Positions 9,326 to 18,231 of a stretch of 64,000 bases of DNA are shown here, one piece after another. Position numbers and translations under genes: made by a program. The DNA comes from an uncultured Saprospiraceae bacterium (GTDB lineage Bacteria > Bacteroidota > Bacteroidia > Chitinophagales > Saprospiraceae), in NCBI GenBank assembly GCA_937980645.1, contig CALJPQ010000031.1:39740-103739 (forward strand). The letters run 5' to 3'. Under the pieces are notes generated by a model. The model was not told the DNA's origin and did not search any database. It worked only from the letters and a program-made list of their open reading frames with translations. The first letter of the stretch is position 1. The number at the start of each line of letters is the position of its first letter.

Positions 9326-10804
9326 ATGGCTAATTTTTTGAAAAGCAAAAACAAAAACAAGCGACTGACCTACGCCTTGATAGGCATCCTGGCTGTTGTC
9401 GTCATTGCCGCCGTTATTAAGGCCCGCCAGACGCCCAAAGGCGAGCCGGTTACCTTAGAAAAGGTGCAGCGCCGCACCATACGCGAAGTCGTCAGTGCCA
9501 GCGGCAAGATCTTCCCGGAAACGGAAGTCAAGATCAGCTCCGACGTTTCGGGTGAAGTGGTCGAGCTCTTCGTGCGCGAAGGCGACTCCGTCAGGGCCGG
9601 CCAGGTCTTGGCCAAAATTCGGCCCGACGAGTACCAGAGTGCCGTAGAGCGCGGGCAGGCAGCCCTCAACAGCGCCCAGGCACAACGCCAGATATCTGCC
9701 GCCGGTGCCGAAAGCACCAGTGCACAAATTGAGCAACTGAAGGCGGAAAAAAACCGCGTCGCTGCTCAGCTGGAAGCCGCCAAAAGCGCCCACCGACGCA
9801 ACGAACAACTGCACCGCGAAGGCGTCATCTCCCAGCAGGACTTCGAGAACTCGCTGAGCAACCTCCGCACCCTGGAAAGCGCTTACGCCGCAGCGGAAGC
9901 CTCTTTAAAGGCCGCTGAAAAAAACTACGCCAGCGCCCGAGAAAACATTCGCGTGGCCGAATTTGGCATCTCTAGCGCCCAGGCCACGCTCAAGGAACTG
10001 CGCACCAGCCTGCAAAAAACCATTGTCGTGGCACCGGTGAGCGGCATCGTTAGCAAACTCAACATTGAAAAAGGCGAGCGCGTCGTCGGTACCCTTCAAA
10101 TGGCCGGTACCGAAATGATGCGCATTGCCAACCTCCATTCTATGGAAGTGCAGGTCGAAGTAAGCGAAAACGACATCCTCAAAGTCTCCGTCGGCGACGA
10201 GGCTGACATCGAAGTGGACGCCTATTTGGGCCGCACATTCAAGGGCAAAGTGTCGGAAATTGCCAGCAGTGCCAGCAACGTAACCAATGCGCTGGGTGCT
10301 GCCACCGTTTCGCTCAACACCGACCAGGTAACCAACTTCATCGTCAAGGTGCGCATTGACCCCGCTTCTTACACCGACTTAGTCGCCGATGGTCGCCGTT
10401 ATCCCTTCCGCCCCGGCATGTCCGCTTCCGTGGACATTTACACCAATACGGTAGAAAATGCCCTGAGCGTGCCCATCATCGCCGTAACCGCCCGCAGCGA
10501 CGAAAATACTTCAACGGCCAACGCTCAAAAAGAAAATGAGCAGAGCGAAGAAAAGCCGCAAAACCGCGCCAATGCGTTTGCAACCAAAATCCGCGAAGTC
10601 GTCTTCGTAGCCGTCGGCGACACCGTCGCTATGCGCGAGGTGAAAACAGGCATCCAAGACAACGACTACATCGAGATTATCTCCGGTCTGCAAGAGGGCG
10701 AGCGGGTCGTTACCGGCCCTTACAGCGCCATTGCCCGCAAACTCAAATCGGGCAGCCGAATACGCGAAGAGAAAAAGAAGGACAAGGAGGAGCGGGAAAA
10801 GTAA
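9326..10804 (+). CDS. Periplasmic adaptor (membrane-fusion) subunit of a tripartite exporter
   Basis: 492 aa. An N-terminal membrane anchor (about 14-33) is followed by a lipoyl-like half motif (VKISSDVSGEVVELFVREGDSVRAGQVLAKI), a long alpha-helical hairpin (about residues 110-225), the second lipoyl half (TIVVAPVSGIVSKLNIEKGERV) and beta-barrel domains. The tail is very basic and charged (KKKDKEEREK). This is the HlyD/MacA-type adaptor that joins an inner-membrane pump to TolC. The usual next gene would be a MacB or RND pump, but the next gene encodes a small membrane protein, so the pump must be elsewhere. Confidence 0.9.
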   Translation: MANFLKSKNKNKRLTYALIGILAVVVIAAVIKARQTPKGEPVTLEKVQRRTIREVVSASGKIFPETEVKISSDVSGEVVELFVREGDSVRAGQVLAKIRPDEYQSAVERGQAALNSAQAQRQISAAGAESTSAQIEQLKAEKNRVAAQLEAAKSAHRRNEQLHREGVISQQDFENSLSNLRTLESAYAAAEASLKAAEKNYASARENIRVAEFGISSAQATLKELRTSLQKTIVVAPVSGIVSKLNIEKGERVVGTLQMAGTEMMRIANLHSMEVQVEVSENDILKVSVGDEADIEVDAYLGRTFKGKVSEIASSASNVTNALGAATVSLNTDQVTNFIVKVRIDPASYTDLVADGRRYPFRPGMSASVDIYTNTVENALSVPIIAVTARSDENTSTANAQKENEQSEEKPQNRANAFATKIREVVFVAVGDTVAMREVKTGIQDNDYIEIISGLQEGERVVTGPYSAIARKLKSGSRIREEKKKDKEEREK

Positions 10805-10927
10805 AGAGAGGACTGAGTTTGGTCTTCGCTTTTTATCGCCGAATGCTGCCGACTTTTGCGTTTGTGAACTTTTTGTTGGTGTTGGCGTCTTGATGCGTAT
10901 TTCAGCGCCACCTTAGCTGAGCCGTTT

Positions 10928-11434
10928 ATGGAAGAGAACCGTTCTGCCGCTTCAGATACTCCGCCGGCGCCTGCGAATGGGCGCTCGTCGCCGGTGGTGC
11001 TCTCGTCTAATTGGACGCTGTTCTGGCGGGTCTTTCTGCCGGTATTCGGTACTGTGTTCCTGGGTGGTTTCTGGCTGCTGATGTGGCTGACACCCGCCGA
11101 CGAGCTTTACCTACGCTATTCCATCTGGTGGCCCCGGGGCATATCGCTGGGGCTGTGGCTGCTGTGGTTGCTGTACGTGCGCTGGTCACTATGGCCGCTC
11201 AAGCGCATAGACGCTGACGACGCCTACATCTATGTAACCAATTACTGGACTACAGTGCGCTATCCCTGGACCGACGTGGAACGCATCGAAGCGCGACGCA
11301 TCGGAGGCAAGCGCGCGGCTTTGCTGCACCTCAAAGACTCCGGGCGCTTCGGCCGGCAAATCCGATTTTTGCCCGGCTCGCACTGTTTTGAATGGCTGCA
11401 ACAGCGGGGAATTGTGGCAGAAAACCATCCATAA
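10928..11434 (+). CDS. Small membrane protein with PH-like C-terminal domain
   Basis: 168 aa. Two membrane segments (about 35-57 and 69-88) are followed by a soluble C-terminal part (IDADDAYIYVTNYWTTVRYPWTDVERIEARR...LHLKDSGRFGRQIRFLPG) that looks like a bacterial PH-type fold as found in YdbS-like proteins. Family assignment is from overall pattern only. It lies 123 bp after the adaptor gene, same strand, and could be cotranscribed. The function is unknown. Confidence 0.65.
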   Translation: MEENRSAASDTPPAPANGRSSPVVLSSNWTLFWRVFLPVFGTVFLGGFWLLMWLTPADELYLRYSIWWPRGISLGLWLLWLLYVRWSLWPLKRIDADDAYIYVTNYWTTVRYPWTDVERIEARRIGGKRAALLHLKDSGRFGRQIRFLPGSHCFEWLQQRGIVAENHP

Positions 11435-11469
11435 AACTCTACTATACTCTAACGGCCGGCGGCGCAGTC

Positions 11470-12189
11470 TTAACGTTTCGCAACGTCGTTTTTCCGGCCC
11501 TTCCTGCGCAAATACATCGCTGCTCCGCGCGCCAATAACCATTGCCCCAACAGATACGTGGCCATCACCGCTGCACCGCTATACGCAAACGGATGCCCAA
11601 AGCGCGCTGAGGCCAGCAAACAATCGGACAACAGAAAAAGCATGGCCCCAGACATAGCCTGCGAAAAAGCAACTTCGCCCAACCGAAACCGCGCATGCAG
11701 CACCGATAAAGCCATACCCACCAATGAAATCCCGTAAATCACGACCAGCAAACGCAGCCCCTCCGGTACGCTCGGCAGCAACCAATACAGAAACCCCACC
11801 AGAAAAACTACGAACGCCACCCCAGACAAAGGCGACTGGTGTAAGAAACCCCTTTCCTCACCCAATATAGCCCAAAAACCACCCAAATAGGAAACCTGAG
11901 CAAACAAAAAAGCCAACACCCCCAACAAAAAGAACAGCTCTCCGTGTGCACCATGACTGAACAGCAGTAGCACATCGCCTACCGTAGAAAACAACAACGC
12001 GGCCAACACCGAGCCACGCAAAAAGCGCCCCTTTGCCCGCGTCGAATACCCAAACCAAACAGCCAGTAAAGGCATCAGCCAGGGCTTCGTCCAGGCGGAC
12101 AACGTCGAAGCTTCCCACACTTCAGCAGCAACATGGGTTACAGACAGGGCCGCAAAAGCCCAAAGGGACGCGACTTGCACTACTTTCAC
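11470..12189 (-). CDS. YhhN family membrane protein (lysoplasmalogenase-like)
   Basis: 239 aa, about eight membrane segments covering the whole protein. The conserved features TKPWLMPLLAVWF near residue 35, FSTVGDVLLLF near residue 68 and LSDCLLA near the end match the YhhN/TMEM86 family, whose characterised members hydrolyse the vinyl-ether bond of lysoplasmalogens. The conserved aspartates in GDVLLL and SDCLLA are present. Convergent with the preceding gene (stop-to-stop 35 bp). Confidence 0.82.
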   Translation of the reverse strand: MKVVQVASLWAFAALSVTHVAAEVWEASTLSAWTKPWLMPLLAVWFGYSTRAKGRFLRGSVLAALLFSTVGDVLLLFSHGAHGELFFLLGVLAFLFAQVSYLGGFWAILGEERGFLHQSPLSGVAFVVFLVGFLYWLLPSVPEGLRLLVVIYGISLVGMALSVLHARFRLGEVAFSQAMSGAMLFLLSDCLLASARFGHPFAYSGAAVMATYLLGQWLLARGAAMYLRRKGRKNDVAKR

Positions 12190-12445
12190 CGCGCAAGGTT
12201 ACGAGGATTTTCTTGTTTTAAAAGGATGGCCGCAAATGATAGGTTGCCACGAATACACAAATGGCAGATGAATAATTAGTGCCTTCCTGAACCGCTTCGC
12301 GCCTTAGTGGTAAAACCGCTTGCTCCACAGAAGAGCTCAGACTATTGGCAACCTGAAGGTCCAACAACACCGCTCGAATAGCTAAACATTTCTTCATTTG
12401 GGCTTAACAAACGACATTAGCCTCTCAAAAATAGACGGAACGACT

Positions 12446-12727
12446 ATGGTCATCAACATCAAAAACATCCGTTTCAAGGCAGACGAGCCGCTGCAGACAT
12501 ACGTTCAGGAAAAAGTGAGCAAGCTGTTTGACATCAACGACCGAATCCTGCGCGCTGAAGTAACGCTTTCCGAGGAGAACGGCGTCAACCGCTGCCAATG
12601 CGAAATACGCTTAGCCATGCCCGGCAACGAACTCATTGCTAAGCGCAACGCAGATACCCATAAAAAGGCTGTATATAGCGCCGTCAGCACCCTATCTCGC
12701 CGATTGCGCGATCAGAAGAAGCGATGA
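12446..12727 (+). CDS. hpf: Ribosome hibernation promoting factor (HPF/RaiA family, short form)
   Basis: 93 aa. The start MVINIKNIRFKADEPLQTYV and the internal RILRAEVTLS...NRCQCEIRLAMPGNELIAKRNADT match the sigma-54 modulation/S30EA family, which binds the 30S decoding region to inactivate or dimerise ribosomes. An upstream in-frame TTG at 12398 would add 16 residues with no homology-like character, so the ATG at 12446 is preferred. No long-form C-terminal domain is present. Citrate synthase follows 170 bp later from its own promoter-like element. Confidence 0.9.
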   Translation: MVINIKNIRFKADEPLQTYVQEKVSKLFDINDRILRAEVTLSEENGVNRCQCEIRLAMPGNELIAKRNADTHKKAVYSAVSTLSRRLRDQKKR

Positions 12728-12814
12728 GATGGCCTGCGTTTAAACATTTGGGCGCTTATCCATCAAAAAGGCCCTTACGTCGAGCGCAGAATGCCGCTCT
12801 GCTCTCAAATGTCA

Positions 12815-12822
12815 TAACTTTG
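12815..12822 (+). promoter_or_regulatory. -7 element upstream of citrate synthase
   Basis: TAACTTTG matches TAnnTTTG and lies 74 bp before the gltA start codon. Confidence 0.5.
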
Positions 12823-12896
12823 TCCGTATTGGATCGTTAACCGGCCATAACAGCACCCTATTCCTCATTATCTGCATCTTTTCCATTGCGTCATTC

Positions 12897-14234
12897 ATGG
12901 ATCCTTTAAAGCAACTATTTTTCGAGAAATCGCAAGCGTCGAAGAAGGAGATCAAAGATATCCTCCAACAGCACGGCCAGGTTAAAGTGGACGAAGTTTC
13001 CATTGACCAGGTATATGGCGGCATGCGCGACATCATCTGCATGTTGTGGGAGCCGTCACTCTTAGACCCCCAGGAAGGCATTCGCTTTCGCGGCTTTTCA
13101 ATACCGGAGCTGCGCGAAAAATTACCAAGCGCACCAAAAGGCAAAGAGCCACTACCCGAAGGCTTGTTCTGGCTGCTGCTCGTAGGCGAAATACCTACAC
13201 GAGACGAGGTCAAGTGGCTCACTGAAAACTGGGTACGCCGGGCTAATGTGCCAGATCACGTTTTCCGCACCATAGAAGCACTGCCTGTAGAGACGCACCC
13301 GATGACCCAGCTGTCGGTGGGTGTGATGGCTATGCAAAATACCAGTGTCTTCGCGCAACGCTACAACAGCGGCATGAACAAGACGGAGTACTGGGACGCC
13401 ACCTACGAAGACGCTATGAACTTAGCGGCCCGCCTTCCGCGTATTGCCGCCTATATTTATCGCCGCATCTACCACAAAGGCGACATCGTGCTGCCCGATA
13501 TATCTTTAGACTGGGCAGGCAATTACGCTCACATGCTGGGTTTTGAAGATCCGGGATTCAAAGAATACATGCGCCTGTTCCTGACCATCCATGCCGACCA
13601 CGAAGGCGGCAATGCTTCGGCGCACACCATGCACTTAGTCGGCTCCACACTTAGCGACCCGTATCTGTCGCTCAGTGCAGCTTTCAATGCCCTGGCCGGC
13701 CCCCTACATGGCTTGGCTAATCAGGAAGTCATCCGCTGGATACTGAAAATGGTAGAGACCCTGGGCACTTCGCGTCCCTCGCGCGAGCAAATAGCGGACT
13801 ACGTCAAAAGCACCTTAGCCAGTGGGCGCGTCATTCCAGGCTACGGGCACGCCGTACTGCGCCAACCCGACCCGCGCTTCATGGCCCAGCGCCAATTTGC
13901 TGAAGACAACGTACAAGACAGCGATCTGGTCAAAATTGTGTGGAAAATCTTCGATGTCGTGCCGCCCATTTTGGGAAGTCTGGGCAAGGTGCGCAACCCC
14001 TGGCCCAATGTGGATGCCCACTCCGGCGCTCTGCTCATGCACTATGGCATGAAAGAGCACAACTACTACACCGTGCTCTTCGCCGTCAGCCGTGCCTTGG
14101 GCGTATTGGCCGCCCAGTGCTGGGCACGCGCCTTAGGCCTGCCGTTAGAACGCCCCAAGTCGGTAACCACACAGTGGATTAAGGAATTTCTGGAAAAGAA
14201 AGTGAAGGAAGGCGACGCTGTTGCGGCAAATTAA
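12897..14234 (+). CDS. gltA: Citrate synthase
   Basis: 445 aa. It condenses acetyl-CoA with oxaloacetate, the entry step of the TCA cycle. The catalytic triad is readable: His271 in GPLHG, His318 in GYGHAV and Asp373 in NVDAHSG, with the IHADHEGGN block at 231-239. Residue numbering is almost that of the mitochondrial enzyme (274/320/375), which together with the long N-terminus points to the eukaryote-like citrate synthase group found in many Bacteroidota rather than the E. coli hexameric type. purE starts 9 bp downstream, so cotranscription is likely. Confidence 0.95.
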   Translation: MDPLKQLFFEKSQASKKEIKDILQQHGQVKVDEVSIDQVYGGMRDIICMLWEPSLLDPQEGIRFRGFSIPELREKLPSAPKGKEPLPEGLFWLLLVGEIPTRDEVKWLTENWVRRANVPDHVFRTIEALPVETHPMTQLSVGVMAMQNTSVFAQRYNSGMNKTEYWDATYEDAMNLAARLPRIAAYIYRRIYHKGDIVLPDISLDWAGNYAHMLGFEDPGFKEYMRLFLTIHADHEGGNASAHTMHLVGSTLSDPYLSLSAAFNALAGPLHGLANQEVIRWILKMVETLGTSRPSREQIADYVKSTLASGRVIPGYGHAVLRQPDPRFMAQRQFAEDNVQDSDLVKIVWKIFDVVPPILGSLGKVRNPWPNVDAHSGALLMHYGMKEHNYYTVLFAVSRALGVLAAQCWARALGLPLERPKSVTTQWIKEFLEKKVKEGDAVAAN

Positions 14235-14243
14235 GGTCAACGT

Positions 14244-14747
14244 ATGGTAGCCATCATCATGGGGTCAGACTCCGACCTGCCCGTCATGCAAAAAGCGGTA
14301 GACATCCTGACGGAGCTCGAGGTGCCCTTTGAAATGACCATCGTTTCGGCCCATCGCACGCCGGAGCGGATGTTTCGCTTTGCACGCACCGCTCACGAGC
14401 GCGGCATTCGGGTCATCATTGCCGGCGCTGGGGGAGCTGCTCATTTGCCCGGTATGGTGGCGGCCATTTCGCCTCTTCCCGTCATCGGTGTACCGGTCAA
14501 GTCGTCCAATTCCATAGACGGCTGGGACAGCATCCTGTCCATCTTGCAAATGCCCGAAGGCGTACCCGTGGCGACCGTGGCACTCAATGCCGCGCGTAAC
14601 GCCGGCATCCTGGCCGCCCAAATGCTCGCCACCGGTGATGCCGCACTCTTAGAGCGCATCCAGCACTACAAAAAGCGACTTGAGACCGCCGTGCTGGATA
14701 AAGCCGCGCGCCTGAAGGGTGGCGACCCGCTCGAGATTGATGGCTAA
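14244..14747 (+). CDS. purE: N5-carboxyaminoimidazole ribonucleotide mutase
   Basis: 167 aa. It moves the carboxyl group of N5-CAIR to form CAIR in purine synthesis. Visible hallmarks are MGSDSDLPVM at the N-terminus, SAHRTPERM with the catalytic His37, and AGAGGAAHLPGM. The length equals that of class I PurE. It sits 9 bp after gltA on the same strand; purK is not adjacent. Nothing is missing. Confidence 0.96.
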   Translation: MVAIIMGSDSDLPVMQKAVDILTELEVPFEMTIVSAHRTPERMFRFARTAHERGIRVIIAGAGGAAHLPGMVAAISPLPVIGVPVKSSNSIDGWDSILSILQMPEGVPVATVALNAARNAGILAAQMLATGDAALLERIQHYKKRLETAVLDKAARLKGGDPLEIDG

Positions 14748-14822
14748 GTACTGCAAAGGTCTTTTCGTAAAAAATTCTGCCTTTTCAACTTCTTTTGTGC
14801 ATTTTTTTGCGAACTTCGCCTC

Positions 14823-16385
14823 ATGCTTGTTAAAACCTTTGCAGCGGCAGTTCGCGGCGTAGATGCACAAACCATCACCATTGAGGTGAACACCGGCGGC
14901 GCCTTAGGCACTACGGCCGACAAGCCCGGGTATTTCCTGGTGGGTCTGCCCGACAATGCCGTGCGCGAAGGTCAGCAACGCATGGAGGCCGCGCTGAAAA
15001 ACTCCGGGCTTCGGCTGCCCCGCTACAAAACCATCATTAACCTGGCGCCAGCTGACGTGCGCAAGGAAGGGTCGGCCTTCGACCTGCCCATCACCATTGG
15101 CATGCTGGCGGCAACGGGCGTCATTCCGGCTGATAACTTAGACCAGTTTTTTATCATGGGCGAGCTATCGCTGGATGGCTCCCTCCGCCCCATCAAAGGT
15201 GCACTGCCCATTGCCATTCAGGCCCGCAAGGAGAAATTTCGCGGGTTTATCCTGCCCAAAGTCAACGCGCGCGAGGCGGCTATTGTGGCCGATCTGGAAG
15301 TGTACGGCGTGGAGACGCTCAACGAAGCCATTGACGTGTTGTCTGGCGCCGGGCAGGAGCACTTAGTCAAAGTAAATGCCCGCGAAGAGTTTGCGGCTAA
15401 CCTGAACAACTACGACGTGGATTTCTCCGACGTGCGCGGCCAGGAAAACATCAAGCGCGCCTTAGAGCTGGCGGCAGCTGGTGGGCACAATGTCATTCTG
15501 ATTGGCCCTCCCGGAGCAGGCAAGACGATGCTGGCACGCCGACTGCCCACCATTCTGCCTCCACTGATGCTGCACGAAGCCTTAGAAACTACTAAAATAC
15601 ACTCAGTAGCCGGCATCCTCTCCGGCAATTCGGCCTTAGTAACCACGCGCCCCTTCCGCGCACCACACCACACCATCAGCGATGTAGCGCTGGTGGGCGG
15701 TGGCTCTGACCCTATGCCGGGTGAAATCAGTATCGCGCACAACGGCGTGCTCTTTCTGGACGAATTGCCCGAATTCAAGCGCACAGTCCTGGAAGTGCTG
15801 CGCCAGCCCATGGAAGAGCGACGCGTAACCATCAGCCGCGCCAAAGTGTCGGTGGATTACCCGGCCAGCTTCATCCTGGTGGCCAGCATGAACCCTTGCC
15901 CTTGCGGCTACTACAACCATCCGGAAAAGGAATGCGTGTGCGCTCCCGGCGTGGTGAAGCGCTACGTGTCTAAAATTTCCGGCCCACTGCTCGACCGCAT
16001 CGACTTGCACGTAGAGGTAACGCCAGTATCGTACGATGAACTGACGTCGGCTGAACGCCCGCGCATCAGCAGCGCCGACATCCGCGAGCGGGTGCTGAAA
16101 GCGCGCGCCATACAGGCCGAACGCTTCAAGAATACGCCTAACGTCTACTGCAATGCGCAGATGCCCAGCCGAATGGTGCGCGAGGTATGCGCCCTGGACG
16201 CCGCGGGCATCGAGCTGCTCAAAACCGCCATGGAACGCCTGCAGCTGAGTGCCCGCGCCTATGATCGCATCCTGAAAGTGGCGCGCACGGCTGCCGACTT
16301 GGGCGGCAGTCCCACGATCCGCTTGGAGGACCTATCGGAAGCCATTCACTACCGCAGTCTCGACCGCGAGGGATGGGCAGGCTGA
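14823..16385 (+). CDS. YifB/ComM family Mg-chelatase-like AAA+ ATPase
   Basis: 520 aa. The N-terminal Lon-protease-like fold (1-170; FLVGLPDNAVREGQQRMEAAL) is followed by a magnesium-chelatase AAA+ domain with Walker A GPPGAGKT at 228-235 and Walker B FLDE at 311-314, and a C-terminal Mg_chelatase_C region (SARAYDRILKVARTAADL). A zinc-like cysteine cluster PCPCGYYNHPEKECVC is present. ComM homologues are hexameric helicases promoting branch migration in natural transformation; that role here is inferred from family membership. The length is normal. Confidence 0.93.
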   Translation: MLVKTFAAAVRGVDAQTITIEVNTGGALGTTADKPGYFLVGLPDNAVREGQQRMEAALKNSGLRLPRYKTIINLAPADVRKEGSAFDLPITIGMLAATGVIPADNLDQFFIMGELSLDGSLRPIKGALPIAIQARKEKFRGFILPKVNAREAAIVADLEVYGVETLNEAIDVLSGAGQEHLVKVNAREEFAANLNNYDVDFSDVRGQENIKRALELAAAGGHNVILIGPPGAGKTMLARRLPTILPPLMLHEALETTKIHSVAGILSGNSALVTTRPFRAPHHTISDVALVGGGSDPMPGEISIAHNGVLFLDELPEFKRTVLEVLRQPMEERRVTISRAKVSVDYPASFILVASMNPCPCGYYNHPEKECVCAPGVVKRYVSKISGPLLDRIDLHVEVTPVSYDELTSAERPRISSADIRERVLKARAIQAERFKNTPNVYCNAQMPSRMVREVCALDAAGIELLKTAMERLQLSARAYDRILKVARTAADLGGSPTIRLEDLSEAIHYRSLDREGWAG

Positions 16386-16394
16386 GCACGCCGG

Positions 16395-17348
16395 TTATTT
16401 TTTCAGGCCAATTTCGCGCAGGCGTTCGTCTAAGTATTCGCCGGCGGTGATGGGCGCGTAGTGCAGCGGGTTGTCGGGCGTTACGCACGAAGGGAGGCAG
16501 TCGAGCCGCATCGAGCTGACCGGATGCAGAAAGAAAGGGATGCTTAGGCGCGGCAGGTGCCACTCTTCACGCGGCGGATTGACGACGCGGTGCGTGGTGC
16601 TCTTCAGGCAGTTGTTGGTCAGGCGCTGGAGCATGTCGCCGACGTTGATGACAATTTCGTCGTCTTCGGGCAGGATGGGTACCCACTCGTTCCGGGAGTT
16701 GAGCAACTGCAAGCCGCCGGCACTGGCACCTACTAAGAGGGTAATGAGATTGATGTCTTCGTGTTGTTCGGCGCGTATGGCGCTGGCTGGCTCCTGCGTA
16801 ATGGGTGGGTAGTGTATGGCCCGCAGAATGGAGTTGCCATAAGTAATATAAGGCTCGAAGTAGTTCTCTGGCAATCCCAGATGAATGGCGATGGCTTCCA
16901 GCAATTTGGCGCCGGCTACTTCGAAGGCCCGATACAGTTCGCGGCCCAGCCGATGAAATTCGGGCACTTCAGCCACCTCTAGGTTTGCCGGGTATTCCGC
17001 CCGCAAGGGGTGTCCTTCGGGCACTTCTTGCCCAATCTGGAAGAACTCTTTCAAATCGGGCGCCTTCGAGTGTTTCGCATGCTCTTTTCCAAAAGAGGTG
17101 TAACCGCGCTGGCCCGCCAGACCGGGTATTTCATATTTGCGCTTAACCTCCTCGGGCAGGGCAAAGAACGCTTTTGACGCTGCATAGAAGCCATCCACCA
17201 ACGATTTGGGTACGCCGTGATTGACTACAGCGACAAAACCCACCTCGCGAAATGCGCTGCCCAGGGCGGCTACAAATGCCTGCCGGTCGGCATTCGTGCC
17301 ACGCACGTAGGCTGACAAATCTACTGTAGGAATACCTTTTGCGCTCAT
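16395..17348 (-). CDS. 2-oxoglutarate/Fe(II)-dependent dioxygenase (isopenicillin N synthase family)
   Basis: 317 aa from the ATG at 17348 (MSAKGIPTVDLSAY); an upstream in-frame start would add 18 unrelated residues. The N-terminal DIOX_N region is followed by the double-stranded beta-helix. Iron ligands are His196, Asp198 (QHEDINLITLL) and His253 (STTHRVVNP); the 2-oxoglutarate-binding pair is Arg267 and Ser269 (RLSIPF). All active-site residues are present. The family hydroxylates or desaturates small molecules; the substrate cannot be told. No biosynthetic cluster surrounds it. Convergent with the ComM-like gene (9 bp between stops). Confidence 0.88.
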   Translation of the reverse strand: MSAKGIPTVDLSAYVRGTNADRQAFVAALGSAFREVGFVAVVNHGVPKSLVDGFYAASKAFFALPEEVKRKYEIPGLAGQRGYTSFGKEHAKHSKAPDLKEFFQIGQEVPEGHPLRAEYPANLEVAEVPEFHRLGRELYRAFEVAGAKLLEAIAIHLGLPENYFEPYITYGNSILRAIHYPPITQEPASAIRAEQHEDINLITLLVGASAGGLQLLNSRNEWVPILPEDDEIVINVGDMLQRLTNNCLKSTTHRVVNPPREEWHLPRLSIPFFLHPVSSMRLDCLPSCVTPDNPLHYAPITAGEYLDERLREIGLKK

Positions 17349-17415
17349 TGTTTTTGGAAAAAGGAGGGCCTTGCGAGGTTCCTCTGCCAAAACGCCTCGC
17401 AAGGCCGCAGGTGAA

Positions 17416-18186
17416 TTATTTCAATTTAACTACCGTAGCCACGGAGGGCTTTTTCTTTTGCTGCTCCTCATCCAGGGGCTTGATGAGAATCGTTACACTT
17501 TCTCCATCGCTTGACAATTCGGATAGCGGGTTCGACGACTTTTTCACTTTAGCACCTGGGAAGCGATAAACCTGCTTGTAGGTCATACCCGAAAAGAAAG
17601 CTTTTACCATTTCCATGTTGCCTTCCTCGTCTTCTTCCTCGGCCTCCGTGAGGGTCTTTTTGAATTGCTCGCCAATATCAGCTGCATTCAAGCGTTCGAA
17701 GTTGCCACTTTTAAACCGGAAGGTTTCTTCCACTCTGGTGTCGTACTTCTCGCGGTTGATGATGCGGATGGCTTTGTTAAGCGCCTCTATGTTGGCGAAA
17801 TCAAACGAGTAGCCAAACATATACGTCGCGGTGTCATTAATTTCTCGAATATTGGACAGACCGGCGATACTGCGCAGCGAGTTGGCTACCGAGCTGAGCT
17901 CAGCGCCCATTTGCGCCATTGAGTTGTCCTCTCCCGATGCATCCTCCTCTCCACCATCGGTTTGCGTCGTCTCTCCGTCGGGTTTTTCCTCGCCGTTTTC
18001 TTCGCCCATACTTTTGATGGCATCCATCATGGACTTCACTTCGCTCATATCTATCGTCATTTTATAGGAGCCGGAGCCGTTTTTGTTGACGGTTACTTCT
18101 TCTACAATGTGCAGACAGTTGGCGAACAGCAGTGTAACTACTCCGAGGGTCAACCATCCGAGCAGTCGTTTGGTCAGATTTCTCAT
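17416..18186 (-). CDS. Lipoprotein of unknown function
   Basis: 256 aa. The signal peptide ends in LLFANC, giving a lipid-anchored cysteine near residue 24. The mature part has a beta-rich opening (IVEEVTVNKNGSGSYKMTIDMSEV), a low-complexity acidic linker (about residues 60-90, rich in E, D, G), then a domain ending in YKQVYRFPGAKVKKSSNPLSEL. The start resembles proteins that carry a repeated VxxxGSG strand, but I do not recognise a named family. It is on the same strand as the two flanking genes. Confidence 0.72.
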   Translation of the reverse strand: MRNLTKRLLGWLTLGVVTLLFANCLHIVEEVTVNKNGSGSYKMTIDMSEVKSMMDAIKSMGEENGEEKPDGETTQTDGGEEDASGEDNSMAQMGAELSSVANSLRSIAGLSNIREINDTATYMFGYSFDFANIEALNKAIRIINREKYDTRVEETFRFKSGNFERLNAADIGEQFKKTLTEAEEEDEEGNMEMVKAFFSGMTYKQVYRFPGAKVKKSSNPLSELSSDGESVTILIKPLDEEQQKKKPSVATVVKLK

Positions 18187-18231
18187 TGCAACAAGGGTAT
18201 TTTTAAAAAGTGAATGTTGGCCTAACTTCTT

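Noticed and set aside
12398..12445. Upstream TTG start for the hibernation factor
   Set aside because: The added 16 residues are unlike the family, whose proteins begin like MVINIKNIRF; the ATG at 12446 was used.
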